This document shows, one piece after another, positions 16,613-25,350 of a DNA stretch of 43,494 bases; position 1 is the stretch's first letter, and every line of letters begins with the position of its first letter. Both the position numbers and the translations under genes were made by a program. The stretch is from a bacterium (GTDB taxonomy: Bacteria > Planctomycetota > UBA1135 > GCA-002686595), in NCBI GenBank assembly GCA_030428395.1, contig JAUIDW010000009.1:1-43494 (forward strand). Reading direction: 5' to 3'. Below the pieces are notes generated by a model that saw only the letters and a list, made by a program, of their open reading frames with translations, was not told the DNA's origin and made no database searches.

Positions 16613-18088
16613 CTAGCGGTAGTCGCCCTTGTCGAGGCCGTGCTGCTTGAGCTTGTCGTAGAGGCTGCGGGGGGTGATGCCCGCGAGCTCGGCGGTGCGG
16701 CCCACCCGGCCGCGGGTCCGGCGGAGCAGCGCGTCGAGGTACTGGCGTTCGAACTCGCGGTAGACCGCAGCGCGGGCCTCGCGCAGGGGGCGGTCGAGCC
16801 AGGACTCCACCGCCGGCGTCCCCGGCGTCGCCTCGGGCGCGGGCGGCGTCCCGGGCTCTCCGGCGACGGTCTCGCGGCCGGCCGTGACCGCCTCCGGGAG
16901 GTCGGGCAGCGTGATCCTGGAGCCGCGGCACAGCACGATGGCGTGCTCCACGGCGTTGACGAGCTGCCGGACGTTGCCCGGCCACGGGTAGCTGGTGAGC
17001 GCGTCGAGGGCCTCGTGGGAGATGTCGACGACCTGGTCGTGCCCCAGCGCCTCGCGGAAGTGGCGGATGAACGCTCCGACCATGTCGGGGATGTCCTCGG
17101 TGCGCTCGCGTAGCGGGGGGATCTCCAGCGTGACGACGTTGAGGCGGTAGAAGAGATCCTCGCGGAAGCGTCCCTTCCGGACCTCCTCGGCGAGGTCGCG
17201 GTTGGTGGCCGCCATGACGCGCACGTCGATCTCCAGCGTCTCCTCCGCGCCGACGCGCTGAAGCCGGTGGCGCTGCAGCACGCTGAGGAGGTTCACCTGG
17301 AGGTGCAGGGGCATCTCGCCGATCTCGTCGAGGAAGATCGTGCCGCCCGAGGCGCGCTCGAAGCGCCCCTTCTTCTGGCGCTCGGCGCCCGTGAAGGCGC
17401 CGGCCTCGTGCCCGAACAGCTCGCTCTCGAGCAGGGCGTCGGGGATCGCGCCACAGTTGACCGACACGAACGGGCCGTCGCGACGCCCCCCCTCGTTGTG
17501 GATGGCCTGCGCGAGACGCTCCTTGCCCACGCCGGTCTCCCCGGTGATGAGCAGGGAGGAGTCGGTCGCGACGACGCGATCCACGAGCTCGCGGAAGCGG
17601 CGCATGCGCGGGCTGCGCGAATGGAAGTCGCCGAGCGTCGGGGCGTCGTCCCGGCGACCCGAGTGCGGGTTGCGCAGGTGGGCTCCCTCGGAGCCCGCGA
17701 TGGCCTCGACGGCCTCGCGCAGCTCGCGCGCCGAGTCGCCGGACTCGAGGATGCCCGAGACGCCCGCCGACAGCAGCCGGGCCCGCTCCCGGTCGTCGGC
17801 CTCGTCGGTGACGATCACGAGACCCGGTCTCGCGTCGCCCTCGGAGGGGGTGTCGAGGCGCTTCAGGTCCTGGGGGCGGATGCTCGCGCGGCGCACGATC
17901 AGCAGGTCGGCGACCTTCTCGGGCGACGCGGACCGCGGATCCACGTCGGGGTCCACGATCTCGAAGTCCATGCGGGACGGACCGAGCAGCTCCTCGAGCT
18001 GGCGCCGCAGCTCGTCGTCCTCGACGGCGACGACGGGCTTGCGGCGGACGCGGCGTTTCGGAGTCGGATGTTCCTTTTCGGAAGTCAC
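16613..18088 (-). CDS. Sigma-54 enhancer-binding protein with degenerate receiver domain
   Basis: A 491-residue activator from a GTG start at 18088. Residues about 17-125 look like a receiver fold ([18 protein letters not shown]), but the phosphoacceptor strand reads DLLIVRRAS with no Asp at the expected place, and the conserved KP lysine is absent. Phosphorylation is therefore unlikely. The AAA+ domain is complete: Walker [22 protein letters not shown] with an intact sigma-54 contact loop, Walker [12 protein letters not shown], and [10 protein letters not shown]. The C-terminus is a Fis-type helix-turn-helix ([19 protein letters not shown]). It is divergent from asd, whose upstream region carries a -24/-12 promoter. 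I infer that it controls the ectoine operon. Confidence 0.93.
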   Translation of the reverse strand: MTSEKEHPTPKRRVRRKPVVAVEDDELRRQLEELLGPSRMDFEIVDPDVDPRSASPEKVADLLIVRRASIRPQDLKRLDTPSEGDARPGLVIVTDEADDRERARLLSAGVSGILESGDSARELREAVEAIAGSEGAHLRNPHSGRRDDAPTLGDFHSRSPRMRRFRELVDRVVATDSSLLITGETGVGKERLAQAIHNEGGRRDGPFVSVNCGAIPDALLESELFGHEAGAFTGAERQKKGRFERASGGTIFLDEIGEMPLHLQVNLLSVLQRHRLQRVGAEETLEIDVRVMAATNRDLAEEVRKGRFREDLFYRLNVVTLEIPPLRERTEDIPDMVGAFIRHFREALGHDQVVDISHEALDALTSYPWPGNVRQLVNAVEHAIVLCRGSRITLPDLPEAVTAGRETVAGEPGTPPAPEATPGTPAVESWLDRPLREARAAVYREFERQYLDALLRRTRGRVGRTAELAGITPRSLYDKLKQHGLDKGDYR

Positions 18089-18090
18089 GT

Positions 18091-18120
18091 TCCGGATCGT
18101 ATCGGAGGTTGGGACTCCGG
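18091..18120 (+). promoter_or_regulatory. Candidate upstream activator site for the enhancer-binding protein
   Basis: Three related half-sites, TCCG (18091-18094), CGGAG (18103-18107) and CTCCG (18115-18119), form overlapping inverted repeats: TCCG-N8-CGGA and CGGAG-N7-CTCCG. They sit 50-80 bp upstream of the -24 box, the usual distance for sigma-54 activator binding. The assignment is inference. Confidence 0.35.
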
Positions 18121-18169
18121 TTCAAGCCTGCAGGAGGCCGGGGGCGCCCGCCAGGGCCGCAGAGGGGCC

Positions 18170-18185
18170 TGGCACGGAGCTTGTT
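18170..18185 (+). promoter_or_regulatory. Sigma-54 (-24/-12) promoter of the asd-lysC-ect operon
   Basis: TGGCACG-GAGC-TTGTT matches the consensus TGGCACG-N4-TTGCW perfectly in the -24 box, in spacing and in TTG; the only core departure is T for C at the -12 GC. Transcription would start near 18196, about 36 nt before ATG 18232. A sigma-54 activator gene is divergent and adjacent. No competing sigma-70-like pair is evident in the 143-bp gap. Confidence 0.7.
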
Positions 18186-18231
18186 CTCCAAGCCGCGATC
18201 GCCCGTCCCCGAAGCGCCTCGAACATCCGCC

Positions 18232-19308
18232 ATGTCCGCAACCCCCGCCCCTGCAGCCACGAGCCCGAGATCGCCTTCGGGATCCCTTCCGACCGTCGCC
18301 ATCCTCGGCGCCACGGGCCTCGTCGGCGGCGCCATGGCCCGCCTGCTCGAGCGGCGCGGCTTCCCCGCGGCCGGGCTGCTCCCCCTGGCCTCCTCGCGCG
18401 GGGGCGCGCGCAAGATCTCCTTCGCGGGGCAGTCGGTGCCCGTGCTCCCCGTGTCGGAGGACGCGCTCGCGCGGGCCGACCTGGTGCTCGCGAGCGCCGG
18501 GGGCGACGTCAGCCGCGAGTGGTTGCCCCGCGCGGCTGCGGCCGGAGCGGTCTGCATCGACAACACGAGCGCGTTCCGCCTCGACCCGGACGTGCCCCTC
18601 GTCGTGCCCGAGGTGAACGCGCACGAGCTGGACGGCGTGGAGCTCGGCCGCGGCGGGATCGTCGCGAACCCCAACTGCTCGACGATCCAGCTCGTCGTCG
18701 CTCTCGAGCCCCTGCGGCGCGCCTTCGGCCTCGAGCGCGTGCAGGTCAGCACGTACCAGAGCATCTCCGGCGCCGGACGCGGCGCCGTCGAGGCCTTCCG
18801 GACGACCTCCGCCGCGATCCTCGCCGAGGGGCGCGACGCCGTCGTCGAGCCCGACGTTCCGGCCTTCGACGTCCTGCCGCGCATCGGCGAGATGGCCGAC
18901 GACGGCCACACCGTGGAGGAGTGGAAGATGATCCGCGAGGTGCCGAAGATCCTCGGCGCTCCGGTCCCGCTCGACGTCACGTGCGTGCGCGTGCCCGTCT
19001 TCGTCGGACACGCCGAGGCGGTCGTCGTCGAGACGCGCGAGCCCGTCACGGCAGCCGCGGCGCTCGACGTGCTGCGCCGGGCACCGGGCGTCCGCGTCCA
19101 CGACGGCGACGAGCTCCCGCGGCCGGCGTCCCTCGAGGGCACCCACGACGTCCACGTCGGTCGCGTGCGTCCGTCGCGCACCTTCGAGCGCGGCCTGCAG
19201 CTCTGGGTCGTCGCCGACAACCTCCTCAAGGGCGCGGCCTGGAACGCCGTGCAGATCGCGGAGGCGCTCGTCGCCCGAGCCACCTCCGCCCCCGCCCAGC
19301 GGGCCTGA
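18232..19308 (+). CDS. asd: Aspartate-semialdehyde dehydrogenase
   Basis: A 358-residue NADPH-dependent enzyme that reduces aspartyl phosphate to aspartate semialdehyde in the cytoplasm, the precursor of L-2,4-diaminobutyrate for ectoine. The Rossmann motif is [14 protein letters not shown]. The catalytic Cys149 lies in [24 protein letters not shown] and the C-terminal [20 protein letters not shown] segment are family hallmarks. The start at ATG 18232 leaves a Pro/Ser/Ala-rich N-terminal extension of about 20 residues before the core. It is the first gene of the ectoine operon. Having asd in an ect cluster is uncommon and gives the pathway its own supply of semialdehyde. Confidence 0.93.
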   Translation: MSATPAPAATSPRSPSGSLPTVAILGATGLVGGAMARLLERRGFPAAGLLPLASSRGGARKISFAGQSVPVLPVSEDALARADLVLASAGGDVSREWLPRAAAAGAVCIDNTSAFRLDPDVPLVVPEVNAHELDGVELGRGGIVANPNCSTIQLVVALEPLRRAFGLERVQVSTYQSISGAGRGAVEAFRTTSAAILAEGRDAVVEPDVPAFDVLPRIGEMADDGHTVEEWKMIREVPKILGAPVPLDVTCVRVPVFVGHAEAVVVETREPVTAAAALDVLRRAPGVRVHDGDELPRPASLEGTHDVHVGRVRPSRTFERGLQLWVVADNLLKGAAWNAVQIAEALVARATSAPAQRA

Positions 19309-19352
19309 GCCCGACTGCGTCCTTCCCTCCTCTCGAAGAGCCCTGCCCACCC

Positions 19353-20582
19353 GTGATCCAGACTCACTTCCAGCCGATCGTCCAGAAGTACGGCGGGTCC
19401 TCGCTGTCGACCGTCGACAAGGTCCGCCACGTGGCGCGCAAGATCGTGGACTCGGTCGCCAGCGGCCGCCCCGTCGTCGTCGTGGTCTCCGCCATGGGGG
19501 ACACGACGTCCGCGCTCCTCGAGCGCGCCCGGGAGGTCTCGCCGTCGCCGCCCCGCCGCGAGCTCGACGTGCTCCTGTCCTCCGGCGAGCGCGTCAGCAC
19601 GGCCCTGCTGGCCATGGCCCTCGAGGAGGCCGGCCAGCCCGCCATCTCGCTCACCGGGCCCCAGAGCGGGATCCTCACCGACGACCAGCACGCGAACGCG
19701 ACCATCGTCGACGTGCGCCCCGAGCGCGTCACGCAGGAGCTCTCCGCCGGGAACGTCGTCATCGTCGCCGGCTTCCAGGGCCTCAGCGGTTCCGGCGAGG
19801 TCACCACGCTCGGACGCGGCGGCTCGGACACCACCGCCGTCGCGCTGGCCGGGGCGCTGGACGCCGAGTGCTGCGAGATCTACTCGGACGTCCCGGGGGT
19901 CTACACGGCCGATCCGCGCATCGTGGAGGATCCCCTGCACGTCGGTCAGGTGGACTCGCAGCTCATGCGCGAGTACGCGCTGCACGGGGCGCGCGTGCTG
20001 CACCCCGCCTCGCTCGAGCTCGCGCGCGAGAACCGCGTCGCGATCCACGCGGGCTCGACCTTCGGCGACGACCGCTTCACGCGCATCGACGGCTCGGCGA
20101 GCCTGGCGTTCACCGAGCACGCCGACGAGTCGCCGTCGGTCGTCGGCGTGACGTCGCGGCGGAGCCGCGTGCACCTCCGCGGTCGCTCGCGCGACGAGGG
20201 CCTCTACGAGCGCGCCGTCGCGTGTCTCGACGGGGACGAGGGCCTCCTCCGCCAGGTCAGCGACGCCGCGGAGCACCTCCTCGTCGACATCGAGGACGCG
20301 CCCGACCCCGAGCGCGTGCAGGCCGTCCTGCGCGAGGCGCTCTCCGGCCTGGCCACCGTGACCGACGAGCTCGCCTCCGTCTCGGTCGTCACGCAGCCGC
20401 GCGTGTCGCGCGAGCTCCTCGACCGCACCGAGACCACGCTGGCGCAGGCCGACCTCGCGGCGACGTCGGTCTACCCGCGCCCGCACTCGATCACGTGCGC
20501 CGTCGACAGGACCGGGCGCGCCGACGCCGTGCGCGCGCTGCACTCGCACCTGGTCGAGGACGCCCTGGCGGTGGGGGCCTGA
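19353..20582 (+). CDS. lysC: Aspartokinase, ectoine-cluster copy
   Basis: A 409-residue kinase that phosphorylates aspartate, the first step toward aspartate semialdehyde. The start is GTG 19353, shortly before the nucleotide-binding motif [10 protein letters not shown]. Other landmarks are [46 protein letters not shown] and [15 protein letters not shown]. The C-terminal third (about 260-409) is an ACT-type regulatory region with weaker conservation. Ectoine clusters in other bacteria often contain a dedicated aspartokinase (Ask_Ect) that escapes lysine/threonine feedback; this location suggests the same role. It lies 44 bp after asd and 3 bp before ectA. Confidence 0.92.
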   Translation: MIQTHFQPIVQKYGGSSLSTVDKVRHVARKIVDSVASGRPVVVVVSAMGDTTSALLERAREVSPSPPRRELDVLLSSGERVSTALLAMALEEAGQPAISLTGPQSGILTDDQHANATIVDVRPERVTQELSAGNVVIVAGFQGLSGSGEVTTLGRGGSDTTAVALAGALDAECCEIYSDVPGVYTADPRIVEDPLHVGQVDSQLMREYALHGARVLHPASLELARENRVAIHAGSTFGDDRFTRIDGSASLAFTEHADESPSVVGVTSRRSRVHLRGRSRDEGLYERAVACLDGDEGLLRQVSDAAEHLLVDIEDAPDPERVQAVLREALSGLATVTDELASVSVVTQPRVSRELLDRTETTLAQADLAATSVYPRPHSITCAVDRTGRADAVRALHSHLVEDALAVGA

Positions 20583-20585
20583 CCG

Positions 20586-21101
20586 ATGGCGATCTCCTCC
20601 GAGAAGCGAGCCCGCCAGGGAACCACGGGGCGCGTCTCCCTCCGCCAGCCCGAGCTGCGCGACGGGGCCGCGCTGTGGCGCCTCGCGAAGGACACGGGCA
20701 CGCTCGACCTCAACTCGCCCTACGCCTACCTGATGTGGTGCGAGCACTTCGCCGGGACCAGCGTCCTGGCGGAGGTCGACGGCGGGCCCGCGGGGTTCGT
20801 GACCGGTTTCCGGCCCCCCGCCCGCCCCGAGGTGCTGTTCGTCTGGCAGGTCGCCGTCGCCGACGAGCACCGGGGCCTCGGGATCGCGGGCCGCATGCTC
20901 GACGCGCTCGTGGAGCGCCTCGGGGTGCGGGCCGTCGAGGCCACCGTCACGCCGTCCAACACGGCTTCCCGGAAGCTCTTCCGCGGGTTCGCACGCCGGC
21001 GAGGGTGCGCGTGCCGCGAAGAGCCTCACCTGGAGGCCGAGCACTTTCCCGGACGAGGGCACGAGCCCGAGGTCCTCTTCCACATCGGACCGATCCAATG
21101 A
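20586..21101 (+). CDS. ectA: L-2,4-diaminobutyrate N-acetyltransferase
   Basis: A 171-residue GNAT enzyme that acetylates L-2,4-diaminobutyrate at the gamma amino group using acetyl-CoA, giving the ectoine precursor. EctA landmarks are LRQPELRDGAALWRLAKD, LDLNSPYAYLMWCEHF, the acetyl-CoA loop WQVAVADEHRGLGIAGRML, and VEATVTPSNTASRKLFRGFARRRG. The length is normal for EctA. The ATG at 20586 follows the aspartokinase stop by 3 bp. The stop overlaps the ectB start (ATGA at 21098-21101), so expression is coupled. Confidence 0.95.
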   Translation: MAISSEKRARQGTTGRVSLRQPELRDGAALWRLAKDTGTLDLNSPYAYLMWCEHFAGTSVLAEVDGGPAGFVTGFRPPARPEVLFVWQVAVADEHRGLGIAGRMLDALVERLGVRAVEATVTPSNTASRKLFRGFARRRGCACREEPHLEAEHFPGRGHEPEVLFHIGPIQ

Positions 21102-22405
21102 GAACGATGAAGCGCAACGACGAACGAGAACCCATGCACGTCTTCGAGGAGCACGAGTCGGAGGTCCGGAGCTACGTCCGGGCGTTCCCGGCGGTCTTCG
21201 ACCGTGCGCGCGGCAGCCGCCTCTACGACGAGGAGGGCACGGCTTACATCGACTTCTTCAGCGGCGCCGGGGCGCTCAACTACGGGCACAACCACCCGCG
21301 CCTGAAGGAGGACCTGCTCGAGTACCTGACCGGCGACGGCATCACGCACTCGCTGGACATGGCGACGCGGGCCAAGCGCCGCTTCATCGAGCGCTTCCGG
21401 GACGTCGTCCTCGAGCCGCGCGACCTCGCCTACAAGCTGCTGTTCCCCGGGCCGACGGGCACCAACGCCGTCGAGGCGGCGCTGAAGCTCGCGCGCAAGG
21501 CCACGGGGCGGACGACCGTGTTCGCGTTCCAGGGCGGCTTCCACGGCATGACGCTGGGCTCGCTCGCGATCACGTCGAACCGCATGAAGCGCGACGGCGC
21601 CGGGCAACCGCTCGAGCACACTCGCCTGCTGCCCTTCGACGGCGACGAGCGCGACGGGCTGGACTCGCTGGCCTACCTGCGGCGCGAGCTCGGCGACGCC
21701 GCCAGCCGCGGGGAGCTCCCCGCGGCCGTGGTCCTCGAGACCGTGCAGTGCGAGGGCGGCGTCCGCGTCGCCTCCGCCGACTGGCTGCGCGGCGTCGAGG
21801 AGGTGTGCCGGGCGCACGACGTCCTGCTGGTCGTGGACGACATCCAGGCGGGTTGCGGGCGCACGGGGCGCTTCTTCAGCTTCGAGGAGAGCGGCATCCG
21901 GCCCGACCTGGTCTGCCTGTCGAAGTCCCTCTCCGGCCTGGGGATCCCGATGGCGCTCGTGCTGCTGCGCGAGGACCTCGACGTCTTCCAGCCCGGGGAG
22001 CACAACGGGACGTTCCGCGGCCACAACCTCGCCTTCGTGACCGCGGCGCGGGCGCTCGAGTTCTGGTCGGATCGCGCCTTCCAGCGCGCGGTCGAGGCCA
22101 AGGCGCTCCTGCTCCGCCACCGGCTGGAGTCGATCGTCGAGGGCCGCCCGAGCACCGAGATGACCGTGCGCGGCCGCGGGCTGGTGCAGGGCATCGCGTT
22201 CGACGATCCGTCCGTGGCCGAGGCGGTGTCCCGGCAGTGCTTCGAGCGCGGGCTGGTCATCGAGACGGCCGGCCACGAGGACGAGGTCCTCAAGTTCCTC
22301 CCGGCCCTGACGATCGACGTCGCGTCCCTGGAGCAGGGGCTCGACATCGTGGAGGAGAGCCTCGAGGCGGTCCTCACGGGCCAGCCCGAGCCCGCTCTCG
22401 TCTGA
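21098..22405 (+). CDS. ectB: Diaminobutyrate-2-oxoglutarate aminotransferase
   Basis: A 435-residue class III PLP aminotransferase that converts aspartate semialdehyde to L-2,4-diaminobutyrate using glutamate. Landmarks are [90 protein letters not shown] and the PLP lysine K276 in SKSLSG. The ATG at 21098 overlaps the ectA stop; ATG 21107 and ATG 21134 ([14 protein letters not shown], closest to the usual EctB start) are alternatives. The order ectA-ectB-ectC is the canonical one. Confidence 0.96.
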   Translation: MRTMKRNDEREPMHVFEEHESEVRSYVRAFPAVFDRARGSRLYDEEGTAYIDFFSGAGALNYGHNHPRLKEDLLEYLTGDGITHSLDMATRAKRRFIERFRDVVLEPRDLAYKLLFPGPTGTNAVEAALKLARKATGRTTVFAFQGGFHGMTLGSLAITSNRMKRDGAGQPLEHTRLLPFDGDERDGLDSLAYLRRELGDAASRGELPAAVVLETVQCEGGVRVASADWLRGVEEVCRAHDVLLVVDDIQAGCGRTGRFFSFEESGIRPDLVCLSKSLSGLGIPMALVLLREDLDVFQPGEHNGTFRGHNLAFVTAARALEFWSDRAFQRAVEAKALLLRHRLESIVEGRPSTEMTVRGRGLVQGIAFDDPSVAEAVSRQCFERGLVIETAGHEDEVLKFLPALTIDVASLEQGLDIVEESLEAVLTGQPEPALV

Positions 22406-22439
22406 CCGACTCCCGACGCAACTCCCGAGGATCCTCGCC

Positions 22440-22859
22440 TTGAAGATCGTTCGCCTGCAAGACCTCGTCGGCACACCGCGCGACGTCCACGGGCCCAACT
22501 GGGTCAGCCGCCGCTTCCTGCTGCGCAAGGACGGGATGGGCTTCTCCTTCCACGAGACCATCGTCCCGGCCGGTGCGGAGCTGCGCATGTGGTACAAGCA
22601 CCACCTCGAGGCCGTGTACTGCGTGGCCGGCAACGGCAGCATCGAGGACCTCGAGACCGGGGAGGTGCACGCGATCGAGGACGGGACGCTCTACGCGCTC
22701 GACCAGCACGACCGCCACGTCCTGCGGGGGGGCACGGAGGACATGCGGCTCGTGTGCGCGTTCAACCCGCCCGTGACCGGGGACGAGGTGCACGACGCGG
22801 ACGGCGCCTACGCGCTGGTGGACACCGAGGCGGAAGCGGGGCGGGAGCGATCGTGCTGA
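22440..22859 (+). CDS. ectC: L-ectoine synthase
   Basis: A 139-residue cupin that closes the ring of N-gamma-acetyl-diaminobutyrate to give ectoine. Landmarks are [34 protein letters not shown] written as a normal EctC core in two parts: [11 protein letters not shown] and [13 protein letters not shown], then [15 protein letters not shown] and [14 protein letters not shown]. These supply the Glu, Tyr and His iron-ligand region of the family. The start is TTG 22440, with GAGGA eight bases upstream; no ATG is available at the expected N-terminus. It begins 34 bp after ectB and overlaps the next gene by 7 bp. Confidence 0.94.
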   Translation: MKIVRLQDLVGTPRDVHGPNWVSRRFLLRKDGMGFSFHETIVPAGAELRMWYKHHLEAVYCVAGNGSIEDLETGEVHAIEDGTLYALDQHDRHVLRGGTEDMRLVCAFNPPVTGDEVHDADGAYALVDTEAEAGRERSC

Positions 22860-24709
22860 CCCAGCCCGTGGACGACCGGACGGTCGCGCTCGAGCGCGAC
22901 GAGCGCCCGCGGGCGACGCTCGGCTGCATCCAGCTCCCGACCGACCTGACGCTCGACGAGGAGGGGCCCGCGCTCGTCGGGCGCCTCCCCGGAGTGCGCC
23001 TGCGCCTCCAGAAGGTGGAGCTCGACGGCGAGAGCCTCGACCTGCGGAACTACGAGACGGCGCGGGGCCGCATCGCGCGCGCCGCCGCGACGCTCCGTCC
23101 CGTCGGGGGGCTCGACGTGGTCGGCCTGGCGTGCACGTCGCTCGCCTTCGCCCTCGGGCGCGACCACGTCCAGCGGGAGCTCGCCCAGGCGCAGCCCGGC
23201 GCGCAGGTGACGGACATGGCGACCGCGCTGCTCGCGGCCCTCGACGAGCTCGACGTGCGGCGGCCGGCGCTGCTGACGCCCTACGTCGACGAGCTGCACG
23301 AGCGCAACCTCGCGCTGCTGCGCGAGAGCGGCCGCGAGGTCGTCGCGCACCGCCACCTCGGGCTCTCGACCGACGAGGAGATCAGCGCCGTGTCCGCTCG
23401 CTCGCTGCGACGGCTCGCGCTCGCCACGGACGTCGACGACGCCGACGGGCTCGTGATCGCCTGTAGCGCGTTTCGCGCGTGCCGCGCGGGCTTCCTCGAC
23501 CAGCTCGAGGACGAGCTCGGCAAGCCCGTGGTGAGCTCCCAGCAGGCGTTCCTGTGGCACCTCCTGCGCCTGGCGGGCGTCCGCGACCGGGTGGGCGGGC
23601 ACGGCTCGCTGTTCGCGCGACCCGCGCAACGTCCCGCGGACCGGCCCGCGCTGGTCTCGACCCCGACGGCGGCGGGCGGCGACGTCGACCCGTACCCGAG
23701 TCGCGTGCCCGAGCCCGGCCTGGTCGACCGCGTCGACCCGGTGGTCACCGACGGGGCGCGCGGACGCGGCCCGCTGAGCGGCGCGCAGGTCGAGCGCTTC
23801 GAGCGGAGCGGCGCCCTGGTCCTCCGCCAGGTCTTCGCGCCCGACGAGGTCCGCGCGCTGCGCGACACGATCGAGGAGCTGCGCGAGCACTACGAGTCCC
23901 TCTCCTACGAGGAGCTCGACCGCACGACCGACATGCGCGTCATCACGGAGCGGGGCGGGACGCTCGTCGGCGACGCCGGCGAGGCGCCGACGCTCAAGAG
24001 CATCTGGCAGGTCCACCTGCCGCCCGAGCACGCCGCGCACATGCTGTTCGCGGCCGACCTCTCGCGACGCGCGGTGTGCGACGCGCGCCTCGTGGACGCG
24101 GCGCGGCAGCTCCTCGGAGAGGACGTCTACATCCACCAGAGCCGCGTGAACTTCCAGCGCGGCGTGTCCGCGCACGGCAGCGGAGGCAGCGGCTTCCTGT
24201 GGCACCAGGACTTCGAGCAATGGCACTGCGAGGACGGCATGCCGCGGATGCGGGCGGTGTCGATGGCCGTGCTGCTCGAGCGCGCCGTCCCGGCCAACGG
24301 CGCGCTGATGGTCATGCCCGGCTCGCACCGCCGCCTGGTGCAGGCCTACGGCGACCCGTCCGAGTCCGGACGCTACGAGAAGGGCGCGCTCTCGCGCGGC
24401 CCCGAGCTGCCGGTCGAGCTGCTCGCGCGACTGGCGGACGAGCACGGCATCGCGTACTGCCGGGGCGAGCCCGGGGACGTCGTGCTGTTCGACTGCAACA
24501 CGATCCACGGCAGCCACACGAACATCTCGCCGTGGGGGCGGAGCATGTTCTTCGCGGTCTACAACGCGGTGTCGAACACGCCCGCGCCGCGACCGTTCGC
24601 GGCGGCCGAGCCCCGTCCCGAGCACATCGGGAGCCACGACCCGCGCTTCGCGGGGGTCGCGCTGCCGGCCCTGCACCAGTCGCTGGCTGCCCCGCTGCGA
24701 CCGTCCTGA
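22853..24709 (+). CDS. ectD: Fusion protein: EutA-like Asp/Glu-racemase-family domain + ectoine hydroxylase EctD
   Basis: One uninterrupted 618-residue frame from GTG 22853 (GGGAG five bases upstream), overlapping ectC by 7 bp. Residues about 20-255 match the EutA/maleate isomerase group of the Asp/Glu racemase superfamily: [15 protein letters not shown], a first Cys94 in [25 protein letters not shown], a second Cys204 in [10 protein letters not shown], and [20 protein letters not shown]. Residues 278-618 are a complete EctD, the non-haem iron 2-oxoglutarate dioxygenase making 5-hydroxyectoine: [10 protein letters not shown], iron ligands H451 and D453 ([16 protein letters not shown]) and H552 ([15 protein letters not shown]). 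The usual serine in WHSDFE is Gln here. No start codon precedes the EctD part at the junction, so separate translation is unlikely. EutA belongs to ectoine catabolism, so its fusion to a biosynthetic hydroxylase is unexpected. Confidence 0.93.
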   Translation: MLTQPVDDRTVALERDERPRATLGCIQLPTDLTLDEEGPALVGRLPGVRLRLQKVELDGESLDLRNYETARGRIARAAATLRPVGGLDVVGLACTSLAFALGRDHVQRELAQAQPGAQVTDMATALLAALDELDVRRPALLTPYVDELHERNLALLRESGREVVAHRHLGLSTDEEISAVSARSLRRLALATDVDDADGLVIACSAFRACRAGFLDQLEDELGKPVVSSQQAFLWHLLRLAGVRDRVGGHGSLFARPAQRPADRPALVSTPTAAGGDVDPYPSRVPEPGLVDRVDPVVTDGARGRGPLSGAQVERFERSGALVLRQVFAPDEVRALRDTIEELREHYESLSYEELDRTTDMRVITERGGTLVGDAGEAPTLKSIWQVHLPPEHAAHMLFAADLSRRAVCDARLVDAARQLLGEDVYIHQSRVNFQRGVSAHGSGGSGFLWHQDFEQWHCEDGMPRMRAVSMAVLLERAVPANGALMVMPGSHRRLVQAYGDPSESGRYEKGALSRGPELPVELLARLADEHGIAYCRGEPGDVVLFDCNTIHGSHTNISPWGRSMFFAVYNAVSNTPAPRPFAAAEPRPEHIGSHDPRFAGVALPALHQSLAAPLRPS

Positions 24710-24724
24710 GCCGGGCTCCGCGCG

Positions 24725-25336
24725 ATGAACCTCGTGGATCCGCTACTGGCCGTGCTCGTCGTGGCCAACCTGCTGCCGATCCTGCCCATCGTGCTCGGGG
24801 TCGTGAGCGCCGTGCCCAGGCGCCGGCGCAAGCGGGTCGCGCTGCGCGCGCTCGCCGTCGGCAACGTCGTGGCGTTCCTGTTCGCGGTCGGCGGGGGACT
24901 GGTCCTCGACGCGATGCGCAGCGAGATCGACGACCTGCGCATCGCCGGCGGGATCATCCTGCTCGTGTTCGCGATCTACGACCTGCTGTTCTCCCGCGAG
25001 GACCGCAAGGAGGCCCTGGGGGACCTCATGGAGGAGAGCGAGCACGACGGAGCCGACGTCGGGCCGATCCCGCTGGGCGTCCCGATCATGATCGGGCCCG
25101 CGACGCTCACGACGGTGCTCGTCCTCTCCGAGACGTACGGACTCGTGCCGGTGACGCTCGCGCTCCTGGTCAACGCCGTCCTGAACGTCGGCCTGATCGT
25201 CACCGGGCAGGCGCTCATGGACGCCGCGGGCCGCGGCTTCATCCGCGCGGCCGGCAAGGTCTTCGGTCTGCTGCTCGCGACGCTGGCCGTCACGATGGTG
25301 CGGACCGGCGTGATGGGTGTGTGGACGTCGGGGTGA
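24725..25336 (+). CDS. MarC-family integral membrane protein
   Basis: A 203-residue protein with about six transmembrane helices. MarC/UPF0056 landmarks are VVANLLPILPIV near the start, the cytoplasmic loop RRRRKRVALRALAVG, LRIAGGIILLVFAIYDLL, and the second-repeat motif PLGVPIMIGPATLTTVLVL. The function of MarC proteins is not established, though transport has been suggested. It follows the EutA-EctD gene by 15 bp on the same strand and so may be part of the ectoine operon; a role in ectoine or hydroxyectoine movement would be speculative. It converges on the TRAP genes with a 14-bp gap. Confidence 0.85.
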   Translation: MNLVDPLLAVLVVANLLPILPIVLGVVSAVPRRRRKRVALRALAVGNVVAFLFAVGGGLVLDAMRSEIDDLRIAGGIILLVFAIYDLLFSREDRKEALGDLMEESEHDGADVGPIPLGVPIMIGPATLTTVLVLSETYGLVPVTLALLVNAVLNVGLIVTGQALMDAAGRGFIRAAGKVFGLLLATLAVTMVRTGVMGVWTSG

Positions 25337-25350
25337 GGGCCACGACGTGC

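Noticed and set aside
16161-21098. A 1645-codon open frame on the minus strand crossing the ectoine operon
   Set aside because: It lies antisense to clearly recognised genes (asd, lysC, ectA) and results from very high GC; only its last 78 codons look like a real protein.
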